Program-made: the position numbers and the translations under genes
Assembly (NCBI GenBank): GCA_018524345.1
Contig: JADQAZ010000001.1
Coordinates: 1,302,001 to 1,366,000 of the forward strand
Direction: 5' to 3'
DNA: 64,000 nucleotides
DNA from: Harenicola maris
GTDB taxonomy: Bacteria > Pseudomonadota > Alphaproteobacteria > Rhodobacterales > Rhodobacteraceae
Notes under the pieces: model-generated
Told to the model about the DNA's origin: nothing
What the model saw: only the letters and a program-made list of their open reading frames with translations
Databases searched by the model: none
Part shown: positions 43,235 through 51,618 of the stretch, in pieces
Position numbering within the stretch: position 1 is the first letter of the stretch
How the letters are laid out: each line of letters starts with the position of its first letter

Positions 43235-43356
43235 TTTGGGCTCTCCTCAATAAGATTTGGCGGCAATCTAGGGATGTGCGGCAAGAAGGGAAAGGGGCCT
43301 GTTGACCCGAGGCGGAGAATGGGGTGGATAGGTGGTAACAATTTGGAGGGACCGGC

Positions 43357-44547
43357 ATGGCCTGGAAGACACTTGATGACATGGATCTTAACGGCAAAAT
43401 CACCTTGATCCGGGTGGATATCAACGTGCCCATGGAAGATGGCCGCGTGACAGACAGCACGCGGATTGACCGGATCGTGCCCACGGTGCGCGATGTGCTG
43501 GAGGCTGGCGGCCTGCCTGTATTGCTGGCGCATTTCGGCCGCCCCAAGGGGAAACCCGTGCCGGAGATGTCGCTTGCGCCTTTGGTCCCTGCCCTGTCGG
43601 CGGCCTTTGGTGTGCCGGTGCAATTCGCCGAGGACTGTATTGGCAAGCCTGCGAAGCTGGCGGCGATGGATCTGGCGGCAGGCGAGGTTTTGCTGCTCGA
43701 GAACACGCGGTTCCATGCGGGCGAGGAAGCCAATGACGAGATTTTCGCCGCATCGCTGGCGGCTTTGGGCGAGGTTTATGTGAATGACGCCTTCAGCGCC
43801 GCGCATCGCGCCCATGCCAGCACCGCGCGTTTGGCGGAATTGCTGCCCTCTTGTGCCGGGCGTCTGATGCAGGCGGAGCTTTCGGCGCTTGAGGCCGCTT
43901 TGGCCACGCCCGAGCGCCCTGTTTGCGCCGTGGTCGGCGGGGCGAAGGTTTCGACCAAGCTCGACCTGTTGGGCAATCTTGTCACCCGCGTTGATCATCT
44001 GGTGATCGGGGGCGGTATGGCCAATACCTTTATGGTCGCCAAGGGGATGGAAGTGGCGGACAGTCTGGCCGAGCGGGATATGGCCGATACGGCCAGCGAT
44101 ATTCTGGAGCGGGCCAGTGCGGCGGGCTGCACCATTCACCTGCCCAGCGATATTGTTGTGGCCGAGGCTTTTGCCGAGAACGCGCCGCATCAGACCGTGG
44201 CGGCGGATGCCTGCCCCGCCAGCGGGATGATTTTGGACGCGGGGCCGCAGACCGTCGAGGCGCTGTCAGAGGTTTTCGCCGCCTGCCGCACCCTGATCTG
44301 GAATGGCCCCTTGGGCGCCTTTGAGATTGCCCCCTTTGACGCGGCCACTGTGGCGGCGGCGCAAAAGGCGGCGGAACTTACGCGGGGCGGCACACTTGTG
44401 TCGGTTGCCGGGGGCGGCGATACGGTTGCGGCCCTGAACCATGCCGGTGTGGCCGGTGATTTCACTTATATATCAACGGCTGGCGGCGCCTTCCTTGAGT
44501 GGATGGAGGGCAAAACCCTGCCCGGGGTGGCGGCTCTGGAAGACTAG
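43357..44547 (+). CDS. pgk: Phosphoglycerate kinase
   Basis: Transfers phosphate between 1,3-bisphosphoglycerate and ADP in glycolysis and the Calvin cycle. The 396 residues contain [59 protein letters not shown], and the C-terminal [13 protein letters not shown]. Divergent from ppiB across 122 bases. It is followed 100 bases later by the class I aldolase gene. Confidence 0.97.
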   Translation: MAWKTLDDMDLNGKITLIRVDINVPMEDGRVTDSTRIDRIVPTVRDVLEAGGLPVLLAHFGRPKGKPVPEMSLAPLVPALSAAFGVPVQFAEDCIGKPAKLAAMDLAAGEVLLLENTRFHAGEEANDEIFAASLAALGEVYVNDAFSAAHRAHASTARLAELLPSCAGRLMQAELSALEAALATPERPVCAVVGGAKVSTKLDLLGNLVTRVDHLVIGGGMANTFMVAKGMEVADSLAERDMADTASDILERASAAGCTIHLPSDIVVAEAFAENAPHQTVAADACPASGMILDAGPQTVEALSEVFAACRTLIWNGPLGAFEIAPFDAATVAAAQKAAELTRGGTLVSVAGGGDTVAALNHAGVAGDFTYISTAGGAFLEWMEGKTLPGVAALED

Positions 44548-44603
44548 TCGACAATTATTTTCAGATGGTAGCGCCACCATAATTGCCAGCAAAGTTTTCC
44601 TGT

Positions 44604-44637
44604 CCTAAACCAAATTTTACATAACGTAAAATTTAGG
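44604..44637. promoter_or_regulatory. Palindrome directly upstream of the aldolase gene
   Basis: AAATTTTAC (44612-44620) and GTAAAATTT (44626-44634) are perfect inverted arms around ATAAC; outer CCTAAA and TTTAGG also match. The right end overlaps the AGGGA that precedes the ATG at 44648. It is a strong operator candidate, or an RNA hairpin that masks the ribosome site. No regulator can be assigned. Confidence 0.6.
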
Positions 44638-44647
44638 GACACATCAT

Positions 44648-45541
44648 ATGGCCAATGCCGATCAGATTAGCAAAATAACCTCTGGCAAGGGGTTCATCGC
44701 TGCACTGGATCAAAGCGGAGGGTCATCCCCCAAGGCGCTTGCGCAATACGGGATCGAGCCGAGCGCCTATAGCTCGGACGAGGAGATGTTTGACCTGATC
44801 CATGCCATGCGGGCGCGGATCGTGTCCTCCCCCGCCTTTACCGGCGATCGGGTTGTGGGCGCGATCCTGTTCGAGCAGACCATGGAGCGCGAGATCGGCG
44901 GCAAGCCTTCGGGTGCGGCCCTGTGGGAGGACAACGGCGTTGTGCCTTTCCTCAAGGTCGACAAGGGCCTTGAGGACGCCGCCAATGGCGTGCAGCTGAT
45001 GAAGCCGATGCCCGGCCTTGATGACATGTGCAAACGCGCTGTGGCGGCGGGGATTTTCGGCACCAAGATGCGGGCTGTTGTGGGCGCGGCGGATGCCAAG
45101 GGGATCGATGCGATCATCGCCCAGCAGTTCGAGATCGGGGCGCAGATTGCCTCGCACGGGTTGATGCCCATTCTGGAGCCCGAAGTGACCATCAGTATTG
45201 CCGACAAGGCCAAGGCCGAGGCGATGCTGCGCGATGCGGTGATGCGGCATCTGGATGCCCTGCCCAAGGGGGAGCAGGTGATGTTGAAGATCACCCTGCC
45301 CGAGGAAGCCAACCATTACGCGCCGGTTGTGGATCACCCTGCGATGATGCGGGTTGTGGCCCTGTCTGGCGGCTATGACCTGACGGAGGCGAATGACCGT
45401 CTGGCGCGCAATCGCGGCATCATTGCCTCTTTCAGCCGCGCCCTGACAGCGGGCCTGACGGCGCAGCAGAGCGAGGCGGAGTTCGACGCGGCGCTGGATC
45501 GCACCATTCAGTGCATCTATGACGCCTCTGTCGCGGGGTGA
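44648..45541 (+). CDS. Fructose-bisphosphate aldolase, class I
   Basis: Cleaves fructose 1,6-bisphosphate to triose phosphates through a lysine Schiff base. The 297 residues match the bacterial class I form (FIAALDQSGGSSPKALAQYG near the start, GAILFEQTMEREIGGKP, GLMPILEPEVTI, and MLKITLPE with the candidate catalytic Lys). It lies between pgk and ftsB and shares the glycolytic context of the region. Confidence 0.93.
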   Translation: MANADQISKITSGKGFIAALDQSGGSSPKALAQYGIEPSAYSSDEEMFDLIHAMRARIVSSPAFTGDRVVGAILFEQTMEREIGGKPSGAALWEDNGVVPFLKVDKGLEDAANGVQLMKPMPGLDDMCKRAVAAGIFGTKMRAVVGAADAKGIDAIIAQQFEIGAQIASHGLMPILEPEVTISIADKAKAEAMLRDAVMRHLDALPKGEQVMLKITLPEEANHYAPVVDHPAMMRVVALSGGYDLTEANDRLARNRGIIASFSRALTAGLTAQQSEAEFDAALDRTIQCIYDASVAG

Positions 45542-45585
45542 GGCAGGCCTTAGGCGCCCTATCCACGGATAATGTCTGGCTTTTA

Positions 45586-45618
45586 TGCAACGCCGCCGGG
45601 TTTCTTCGGCGGGTTGCA
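45586..45618 (+). repeat. Hairpin after the aldolase gene
   Basis: TGCAACGCCGCCG (45586-45598) pairs with CGGCGGGTTGCA (45607-45618) with one bulged base, and is followed by AAATGCCGTTTCC. It may end or slow aldolase transcription before ftsB, but the T-run is short. Confidence 0.5.
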
Positions 45619-45713
45619 AAATGCCGTTTCCTTGCCGATTCGCCTGTGGCATAAAAATTGCAAGCGCCCCAAGAGGCGTAGGCAGTTACAAAGTTCAGGC
45701 GATTTCGAGCAAC

Positions 45714-46016
45714 ATGGATCACAGGCAAAAGCGATCAGGATTGGGCAGCGTGATGTATTTCGCGATCACCATTTCCCTGTGCGTCTATTTCACCTTCGCG
45801 GCGGTTCAGGGCGATTACGGCGTGTTCCGCCGGATCGAGATTGAAGCCGAGGCGCGGGTGCTGCGCGAGGAGAAGGCCGATTTGCAGCGTCAGGTCTCTG
45901 TTCTGCGCAACAAGACCCATCGCCTGTCTGACGGTTTTCTGGACCTAGACCTGCTGGACCAGCAGGCGCGCGATGTTCTGGGCCTGATCCGGGCTGACGA
46001 AATCGTCATCCGTTAA
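45714..46016 (+). CDS. ftsB: FtsB/DivIC-type septum formation protein
   Basis: A 100-residue single-pass division protein of the FtsB/DivIC family, which bridges FtsQ and FtsL at the septum. I chose the ATG at 45714 (MDHRQKRSGLG). The membrane segment is at about 14-33, followed by a coiled coil (RIEIEAEARVLREEKADLQRQVSVLRNKTHRL) and the conserved C-terminal acidic segment DLLDQQARDVLGLIRADE. Its place just before the pdh operon is usual in alphaproteobacteria. Confidence 0.9.
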   Translation: MDHRQKRSGLGSVMYFAITISLCVYFTFAAVQGDYGVFRRIEIEAEARVLREEKADLQRQVSVLRNKTHRLSDGFLDLDLLDQQARDVLGLIRADEIVIR

Positions 46017-46149
46017 ACCGCCCCCTCCCACTGTTATATTCCTGTGATCTGGCGCGGCCAGATTGGGCGGGGTCTTGCCCTGTTTTGCCTGTGCATAGCT
46101 GCCTTTCCGAAATTGGGGGTGACGCAGGGTCCGGCCCGTGATAATAAAC

Positions 46150-46165
46150 AGTTTAGCGTTAAACT
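46150..46165. promoter_or_regulatory. Candidate operator upstream of pdhA
   Basis: AGTTTAGCGTTAAACT has perfect 6-bp arms (AGTTTA/TAAACT) around GCGT, 30 bases before the pdhA ATG. It resembles the GTTTAGCGCTAAC dyad before moxR and, from memory, the CceR regulator motif. Control of pdh by carbon status would fit; the link is inferred. Confidence 0.45.
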
Positions 46166-46195
46166 ACTTTTTTCAGCCCAGGGAGAGTCGCTCAT

Positions 46196-47206
46196 ATGGC
46201 CGCCAGAAAGCCTGCCGCGAAAGCAAAGAAACCCAATGTTTCTGCCGAGGAATTGTTGGACCATTACCGTCAGATGCTTCTGATCCGGCGATTTGAGGAA
46301 AAGGCGGGCCAGCTGTATGGCATGGGCCTGATTGGCGGCTTTTGTCACCTTTATATCGGTCAAGAGGCCGTTGTGGTTGGCCTTGAGGCCGCCGCAGAGG
46401 AAGGCGACAAGCGCGTCACATCCTACCGCGACCACGGGCATATGCTGGCCTGCGGCATGGACCCCAAGGGGATCATGGCAGAGCTGACAGGGCGCGAGGG
46501 CGGCTTTTCCAAGGGGAAAGGCGGCTCCATGCATATGTTCTCCAAGGAGAAGCATTTCTACGGCGGCCACGGGATTGTTGCGGCGCAGGTGCCGATTGGC
46601 GCGGGCCTTGCCTTTGCCGACAAGTATCAGGGCAATGACCGCGTGACCTTTACCTACTTTGGTGATGGCGCGGCCAACCAAGGGCAGGTTTACGAGGCCT
46701 ATAACATGGCCGAGCTTTGGGACCTTCCGGTGATTTTTGTCATCGAGAACAACCAATACGCCATGGGCACATCGACCAAACGTTCCACCAAGTCGCCCTC
46801 CTATTGGGAGCGCGGCGCCGCCTATGGCATTCCGGGCGAGGAAGTCGACGGGATGGATGTTCTTGCGGTGAAAGAGGCCGGCGAGAAGGCCGTGGCGCAC
46901 TGCCGTGCGGGCAAGGGCCCCTATATTCTGGAAATCAAAACCTATCGCTATCGCGGGCATTCCATGTCCGATCCGGCGAAATACCGGACCCGCGAGGAAG
47001 TGCAGAAGATGCGCGAAGAGCGGGACGCGATCGAGGGGGTTCGCTCCCTTCTGTTGACCGGCAAACACGCCACCGAAGATGACCTGAAGGCCATCGACAA
47101 AGAGATCAAAGCCATCGTGAACGAGGCCGCAGAGTTTTCCAAGGAAAGCCCCGAGCCTGCTCTCGAAGAGCTTTGGACAGATATTTACGCACCACTGGAG
47201 GCTTAA
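46196..47206 (+). CDS. pdhA: Pyruvate dehydrogenase E1 component, alpha subunit
   Basis: With the beta subunit it decarboxylates pyruvate using thiamine diphosphate and acetylates E2 lipoyl groups. The 336 residues have the TPP motif GDGAANQGQVYEAYNMAELWDLPVIFVIENNQYAMGTS and the phosphorylation-loop region YRYRGHSMSDPAKYRT. GGGAGAG precedes the ATG by 9 bases. First gene of the pdhA-pdhB-pdhC operon. Confidence 0.97.
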   Translation: MAARKPAAKAKKPNVSAEELLDHYRQMLLIRRFEEKAGQLYGMGLIGGFCHLYIGQEAVVVGLEAAAEEGDKRVTSYRDHGHMLACGMDPKGIMAELTGREGGFSKGKGGSMHMFSKEKHFYGGHGIVAAQVPIGAGLAFADKYQGNDRVTFTYFGDGAANQGQVYEAYNMAELWDLPVIFVIENNQYAMGTSTKRSTKSPSYWERGAAYGIPGEEVDGMDVLAVKEAGEKAVAHCRAGKGPYILEIKTYRYRGHSMSDPAKYRTREEVQKMREERDAIEGVRSLLLTGKHATEDDLKAIDKEIKAIVNEAAEFSKESPEPALEELWTDIYAPLEA

Positions 47207-47209
47207 GAC

Positions 47210-48577
47210 ATGGCAACCGAACTCCTTATGCCCGCCCTTTCGCCCACAATGGAAGAAGGCACACTGGCCAAATGGCTGGTTAAAGAGGGCGACACAGTCG
47301 CCTCAGGCGATATCCTCGCCGAGATTGAAACCGACAAGGCCACGATGGAATTCGAGGCCGTGGATGAGGGTGTGATCGGCAAGATCCTTGTTGCCGAAGG
47401 CAGCGAGGGTGTGAAGGTAAACACCCCCATCGCCGTGATCCTTGAAGATGGCGAGGATGCCAGCGCCGCCGAGAGCGCGGGCTCTGCCCCTGCTCCGGCT
47501 GAGGAAAAACCCGAAGCGGCCCCCGCGCCTGCCGCCGCCGCCGCGCCGACCGCGCCCGAGGTGGATAACTCCCCCGATGTGCCCGAGGGCACGCCGATGA
47601 AATCCACCACCGTACGCGAGGCCCTGCGCGACGCCATGGCCGAGGAAATGCGCCGCGACGAGACGGTCTATCTTATGGGCGAGGAAGTGGCCGAGTATCA
47701 GGGCGCTTACAAGATTTCCCAAGGGATGCTGGCCGAGTTTGGCGACAAACGGGTGATCGACACCCCGATCACCGAGCACGGCTTTGCCGGGATCGCGGTC
47801 GGGGCCTCCTTTGGCGGTCTGCGCCCGATTGTGGAGTTCATGACCTTTAACTTCGCCATGCAAGCCATTGACCAGATTATCAACTCTGCGGCCAAGACAT
47901 TGTATATGTCGGGTGGTCAGATGGGGGCGCCTATGGTGTTCCGTGGCCCCAACGGTGCGGCGGCCCGCGTGGGTGCGCAGCACTCTCAGGACTATGCCGC
48001 ATGGTATGCGCAGATCCCCGGCCTGAAGGTGGCGATGCCCTATTCGGCGGCCGATGCGAAGGGCTTGCTCAAATCGGCCATTCGGGACCCGAACCCTGTG
48101 ATCTTCCTTGAGAACGAAATCCTCTACGGACGCAGCTTTGACGTGCCGGATATCGAGGATTTCACCGTGCCCTTCGGCAAGGCCCGTATCTGGCGCGAGG
48201 GCACGGATGTGACCATCGTCAGCTTTGGCATCGGGATGCAATATGCTCTGGAGGCAGCAGACAAGCTGGCCGAAGAGGGCATCTCCGCCGAGGTCATCGA
48301 CCTACGGACCCTTCGCCCGATGGACACCGGAACGGTGATCAAATCGGTGATGAAGACCAACCGCTGTGTCACGGTCGAGGAAGGCTTCCCTGTGGCCTCC
48401 ATCGGGAACCATATCTCGGCTGTGCTGATGCAAGAGGCCTTCGATTACCTCGACGCACCCGTGATCAACTGCACAGGCAAGGACGTTCCGATGCCCTATG
48501 CGGCGAACCTTGAAAAACTCGCGCTGGTCACGACCGAAGAAGTGATCGACGCCGTTAAATCCGTCACATACCGCTAG
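47210..48577 (+). CDS. pdhB: Pyruvate dehydrogenase E1 beta subunit with N-terminal lipoyl domain
   Basis: The 455 residues begin with a full lipoyl domain (residues 1-78; lipoylation site Lys in [15 protein letters not shown]), then an Ala/Pro linker to about 120, then the E1-beta catalytic part ([62 protein letters not shown]). Most E1-beta subunits lack the lipoyl domain; Zymomonas and several alphaproteobacteria have it. The gene starts 3 bases after pdhA. Confidence 0.97.
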   Translation: MATELLMPALSPTMEEGTLAKWLVKEGDTVASGDILAEIETDKATMEFEAVDEGVIGKILVAEGSEGVKVNTPIAVILEDGEDASAAESAGSAPAPAEEKPEAAPAPAAAAAPTAPEVDNSPDVPEGTPMKSTTVREALRDAMAEEMRRDETVYLMGEEVAEYQGAYKISQGMLAEFGDKRVIDTPITEHGFAGIAVGASFGGLRPIVEFMTFNFAMQAIDQIINSAAKTLYMSGGQMGAPMVFRGPNGAAARVGAQHSQDYAAWYAQIPGLKVAMPYSAADAKGLLKSAIRDPNPVIFLENEILYGRSFDVPDIEDFTVPFGKARIWREGTDVTIVSFGIGMQYALEAADKLAEEGISAEVIDLRTLRPMDTGTVIKSVMKTNRCVTVEEGFPVASIGNHISAVLMQEAFDYLDAPVINCTGKDVPMPYAANLEKLALVTTEEVIDAVKSVTYR

Positions 48578-48589
48578 GAGGCCCCGGAC

Positions 48590-49897
48590 ATGCCCACAGA
48601 AATCCTGATGCCCGCCCTCTCGCCCACGATGGAAGAGGGAACTCTGGCCAAATGGCTGGTCAAGGAGGGGGACACTGTCTCCTCCGGTGACCTGCTGGCC
48701 GAAATTGAAACCGACAAGGCCACGATGGAATTCGAGGCCGTGGACGAAGGTGTGATCGGCAAGATCCTCGTGCCCGAAGGGACCGAGGGGGTGGCCGTGA
48801 ACACCGCCATCGCCGTGATGCTGGAAGACGGCGAAAGCGCCGATGACATTGACGCGACGCCTGCCAAGCAGACGGAAGCGCCGAAGGCGTCTGACGCGGG
48901 CGCAGAGGCGGCCCCCGCAGGGGGCTCCGAGGCGCCCGCCCCTACCCCTGCGCCAGCCGCGCCTGCCAAGGACGGCGAGCGGGTCTTTGCCTCGCCTCTG
49001 GCGCGGCGGATTGCGGCGGATAAAGGCCTTGATCTGACGACGATCAAGGGCTCCGGCCCCCATGGCCGGATCGTCAAGGCCGATGTCGAGGGCGCGAGCG
49101 CCGCGCCGAAGGCCGAGGCGCCAGCGGCCAAAGCCGATGCGCCTGCCGCCGCCGCCATGCCTGCCGGTGCCTCCGCCGATGCGGTGGCCCGCATGTATGA
49201 GGACCGCGAGTATGAGGAGATCAAGCTTGACGGGATGCGCAAGACCATTGCCGCGCGCCTGACAGAAGCCAAGCAGACGATCCCGCATTTCTATCTGCGG
49301 CGCGATATCAAGCTCGACGCGCTGCTGAAGTTCCGCAGCCAGTTGAACAAACAGCTTGAGGGCCGCGGTGTGAAACTCTCGGTCAATGACTTTATCATCA
49401 AGGCCTCTGCCCTTGCCCTGCAGGCCGTGCCTGCGGCCAATGCGGTCTGGGCCGGGGATCGGGTCTTGCAGCTCAAGCCTTCGGATGTTGCCGTTGCTGT
49501 GGCGATTGAGGGCGGGCTGTTTACGCCGGTGCTCAAAGACGCCGAGATGAAGAGCCTTTCCGCCCTGTCGGCGGAAATGAAGGACCTTGCCACCCGTGCC
49601 CGTGACCGCAAGCTCGCGCCGCATGAGTTTCAGGGCGGCAGCTTCGCGATTTCCAACCTCGGGATGTTCGGCATTGATAACTTCGATGCGGTGATCAACC
49701 CGCCCCATGGTTCGATCCTTGCGGTCGGGGCTGGTAAGCCCAAGCCCGTTATCGGAGATGATGGGGAGATCACCACGGCCACGGTGATGTCCGTGACGCT
49801 CTCTGTCGATCACCGTGTGATCGATGGGGCTGTCGGGGCGGATTTCCTCAAGGCTCTGATCGACAACCTTGAGAACCCGATGATGATGCTGGCCTGA
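48590..49897 (+). CDS. pdhC: Dihydrolipoamide acetyltransferase (E2)
   Basis: Forms the PDH core and makes acetyl-CoA. The 435 residues have a lipoyl domain (1-78) nearly identical to that of pdhB, a peripheral subunit-binding domain near 125-160 ([34 protein letters not shown]) and the catalytic domain ending in [20 protein letters not shown] with the active-site His. A strong terminator follows. E3 is not in the window. Confidence 0.97.
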   Translation: MPTEILMPALSPTMEEGTLAKWLVKEGDTVSSGDLLAEIETDKATMEFEAVDEGVIGKILVPEGTEGVAVNTAIAVMLEDGESADDIDATPAKQTEAPKASDAGAEAAPAGGSEAPAPTPAPAAPAKDGERVFASPLARRIAADKGLDLTTIKGSGPHGRIVKADVEGASAAPKAEAPAAKADAPAAAAMPAGASADAVARMYEDREYEEIKLDGMRKTIAARLTEAKQTIPHFYLRRDIKLDALLKFRSQLNKQLEGRGVKLSVNDFIIKASALALQAVPAANAVWAGDRVLQLKPSDVAVAVAIEGGLFTPVLKDAEMKSLSALSAEMKDLATRARDRKLAPHEFQGGSFAISNLGMFGIDNFDAVINPPHGSILAVGAGKPKPVIGDDGEITTATVMSVTLSVDHRVIDGAVGADFLKALIDNLENPMMMLA

Positions 49898-49906
49898 TCC
49901 AGAACG

Positions 49907-49949
49907 CAAAAAAGGGGCGACTGCCGAATGGCAGCCGCCCCTTTTTTTT
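49907..49949. terminator. Bidirectional terminator between pdhC and cysE
   Basis: AAAAAAGGGGCG and CTGCC pair with GGCAG and CGCCCC, with a tract of eight T on the right and six A on the left. Both orientations therefore have a stem and a U-run, suiting the converging pdhC and cysE genes. Confidence 0.93.
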
Positions 49950-49966
49950 ATTTCCGTATCAATGTC

Positions 49967-50776
49967 TTAGGTCTGCGCCTTAATCAGGTGATCCATGGCC
50001 ATCGAAGGCTGCGCGCAGCCAGCTTCGCCGACGATCCGCGCAGGCACGCCTGCCACGGTCATCATCGGCGGAATATCCTCCAGCACCACAGAGCCAGCCG
50101 CAACGCGGCTGCAATGGCCCACGGTGATATTGCCCAGAACCTTGGCTCCGGCCCCGATCAAGACGCCATCGCCGATCTTGGGGTGACGGTCATCATCTTC
50201 CTTGCCCGTGCCGCCAAGGGTGACGGAATGCAGCATGGAGACATTGTCGCCCACCACAGCCGTTTCCCCGATCACGATGGAATGGGCGTGGTCGATCATG
50301 ATGCCGCGCCCGATGCGGGCGGCGGGGTGAATGTCGATGCCGAAAACCTCTGACACCCGCATCTGGAAGAAATAGGCAAGGTCGCGCCGCCCCTCCTGCC
50401 AGAGCCAATGTCCGATGCGATAGGCCTGCACGGCCTGAAACCCCTTGAAGTAGAGGATCGGCTGCAAAAGACGGTGGCAGGCGGGGTCGCGGTCCAGAAC
50501 CGCGACAAGGTCGGCGCGAATGGCGCGGCCGATTTCGGGATCGGAGGTCAGGGCCTCATCCCCGATTTCGCGCAGGATTTGTTCCGACATCTCGCCAGAG
50601 GCGAGCTTTAGGGAAATCCGGTAACTGATTGCCCGTTCTAGGTTTTTATGGTGCAGAATGCTGGAATGGACCAGCCCGCCAAGCAGCGGCTCGTTCTGAA
50701 CCGCCGCGCGGGCTTCTTCCGTGATGCGCGACCAGACCGGGTCAACACTGGCGATTTGGCTTTGGCTGCGGGACAT
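49967..50776 (-). CDS. cysE: Serine O-acetyltransferase
   Basis: Makes O-acetylserine for cysteine synthesis. The 269 residues have the N-terminal helical domain (DPVWSRITEEARAAVQNEPLLGGLVHSSILHHKNLERAISYRI) and the left-handed beta helix with GIDIHPAARIGRGIMIDHAHSIVIGETAVVGDNVSMLHSVTLGGTG, including the catalytic His. It lies downstream of the GTA cluster in the same direction, an arrangement I recall from other Rhodobacteraceae. No GTA function is implied. Confidence 0.95.
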   Translation of the reverse strand: MSRSQSQIASVDPVWSRITEEARAAVQNEPLLGGLVHSSILHHKNLERAISYRISLKLASGEMSEQILREIGDEALTSDPEIGRAIRADLVAVLDRDPACHRLLQPILYFKGFQAVQAYRIGHWLWQEGRRDLAYFFQMRVSEVFGIDIHPAARIGRGIMIDHAHSIVIGETAVVGDNVSMLHSVTLGGTGKEDDDRHPKIGDGVLIGAGAKVLGNITVGHCSRVAAGSVVLEDIPPMMTVAGVPARIVGEAGCAQPSMAMDHLIKAQT

Positions 50777-50907
50777 GGCTGCGCTCCTTCAAGTGGGGTC
50801 CAGATATACCAGATATGCAGGTCCCGCAAAATGGAAAGATCGCAATTCGAAGTAAAGCCCCCGTTACTGTGGCCCCGTGACTTTACCCATGCCCCGCACC
50901 CGCCCCC

Positions 50908-51618
50908 CTATGCGCCGGGCAGGTCGAAGCGGAAGTGATGGATCGCAAAGCGCAGGGTGCCCGCGGCAAAGTCCCCGCCCTGCGCCGTCAGGGTCAGGGG
51001 CGTGTCGCTGTAGTAGCTTGTCGGCGTGCCCAAAATCCCCTCAGCATAGGAGCCCTGCCCGATGCCAAGGCCGGTGCCGAACTGGCCCGTGCTGCCCGTA
51101 ACGCCAAGGTCCCATGAGGTCAGCGTGCCGCTGAGCGCCGTGATTACCCGCGCGCCCACGGCGCAGACCATCGCGCCTGCGGGGATAGTGATGGCGGTGC
51201 TATCGCTCGCCCCCGCCGCGACCGTGTGGTCAAACTCGATGATCTCGGCCCGCATCGCCGCGCCAGAGGGGGAGCGCGCCAGCAGGCTGTCGTTCCACGC
51301 CGACCCGCTGTAAATCGCGGGCTTGCCCGTGTCGGCGATAAAGGCCTGCCAGCCGGGCTGCGGCGTGACAAAGTCCCAGCCGCCATTGGCCGCAATCGCC
51401 ACCATGCCTTCAAAGCCGGACCAAAGCCCGGTTGCGCCCAGAGGCACGCCATAGGCGCTGCCCTCTGCCGCGCCCACGGGGGGCGCCAGCAGCGTGACCG
51501 AGCTAAGCGTCAGGTGGCACAGGCTGTCCATCCGCTGCAGCGCCTCGTTCATGGTGACATGCTTTTGCGCCTGCGCCGATTGCAAGAGCGGCAGGCCAAG
51601 GTTCGGGGTATTAGTCAT
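50908..51618 (-). CDS. DUF2793 protein at the end of the GTA cluster
   Basis: I chose the ATG at 51618 (MTNTPNLGLPLLQSAQAQKHVTMNEAL), which overlaps the g15 stop by 8 bases, giving 236 residues. The opening motif is the DUF2793 signature found in phage and GTA tail-fibre-like proteins. The C-terminal half (TSWDLGVTGSTGQFGTGLGIGQGSY) looks beta-rich and may bind a surface receptor. Coupling to g15 suggests it is part of the particle, perhaps a fibre or head spike; that role is inferred. Confidence 0.85.
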   Translation of the reverse strand: MTNTPNLGLPLLQSAQAQKHVTMNEALQRMDSLCHLTLSSVTLLAPPVGAAEGSAYGVPLGATGLWSGFEGMVAIAANGGWDFVTPQPGWQAFIADTGKPAIYSGSAWNDSLLARSPSGAAMRAEIIEFDHTVAAGASDSTAITIPAGAMVCAVGARVITALSGTLTSWDLGVTGSTGQFGTGLGIGQGSYAEGILGTPTSYYSDTPLTLTAQGGDFAAGTLRFAIHHFRFDLPGA

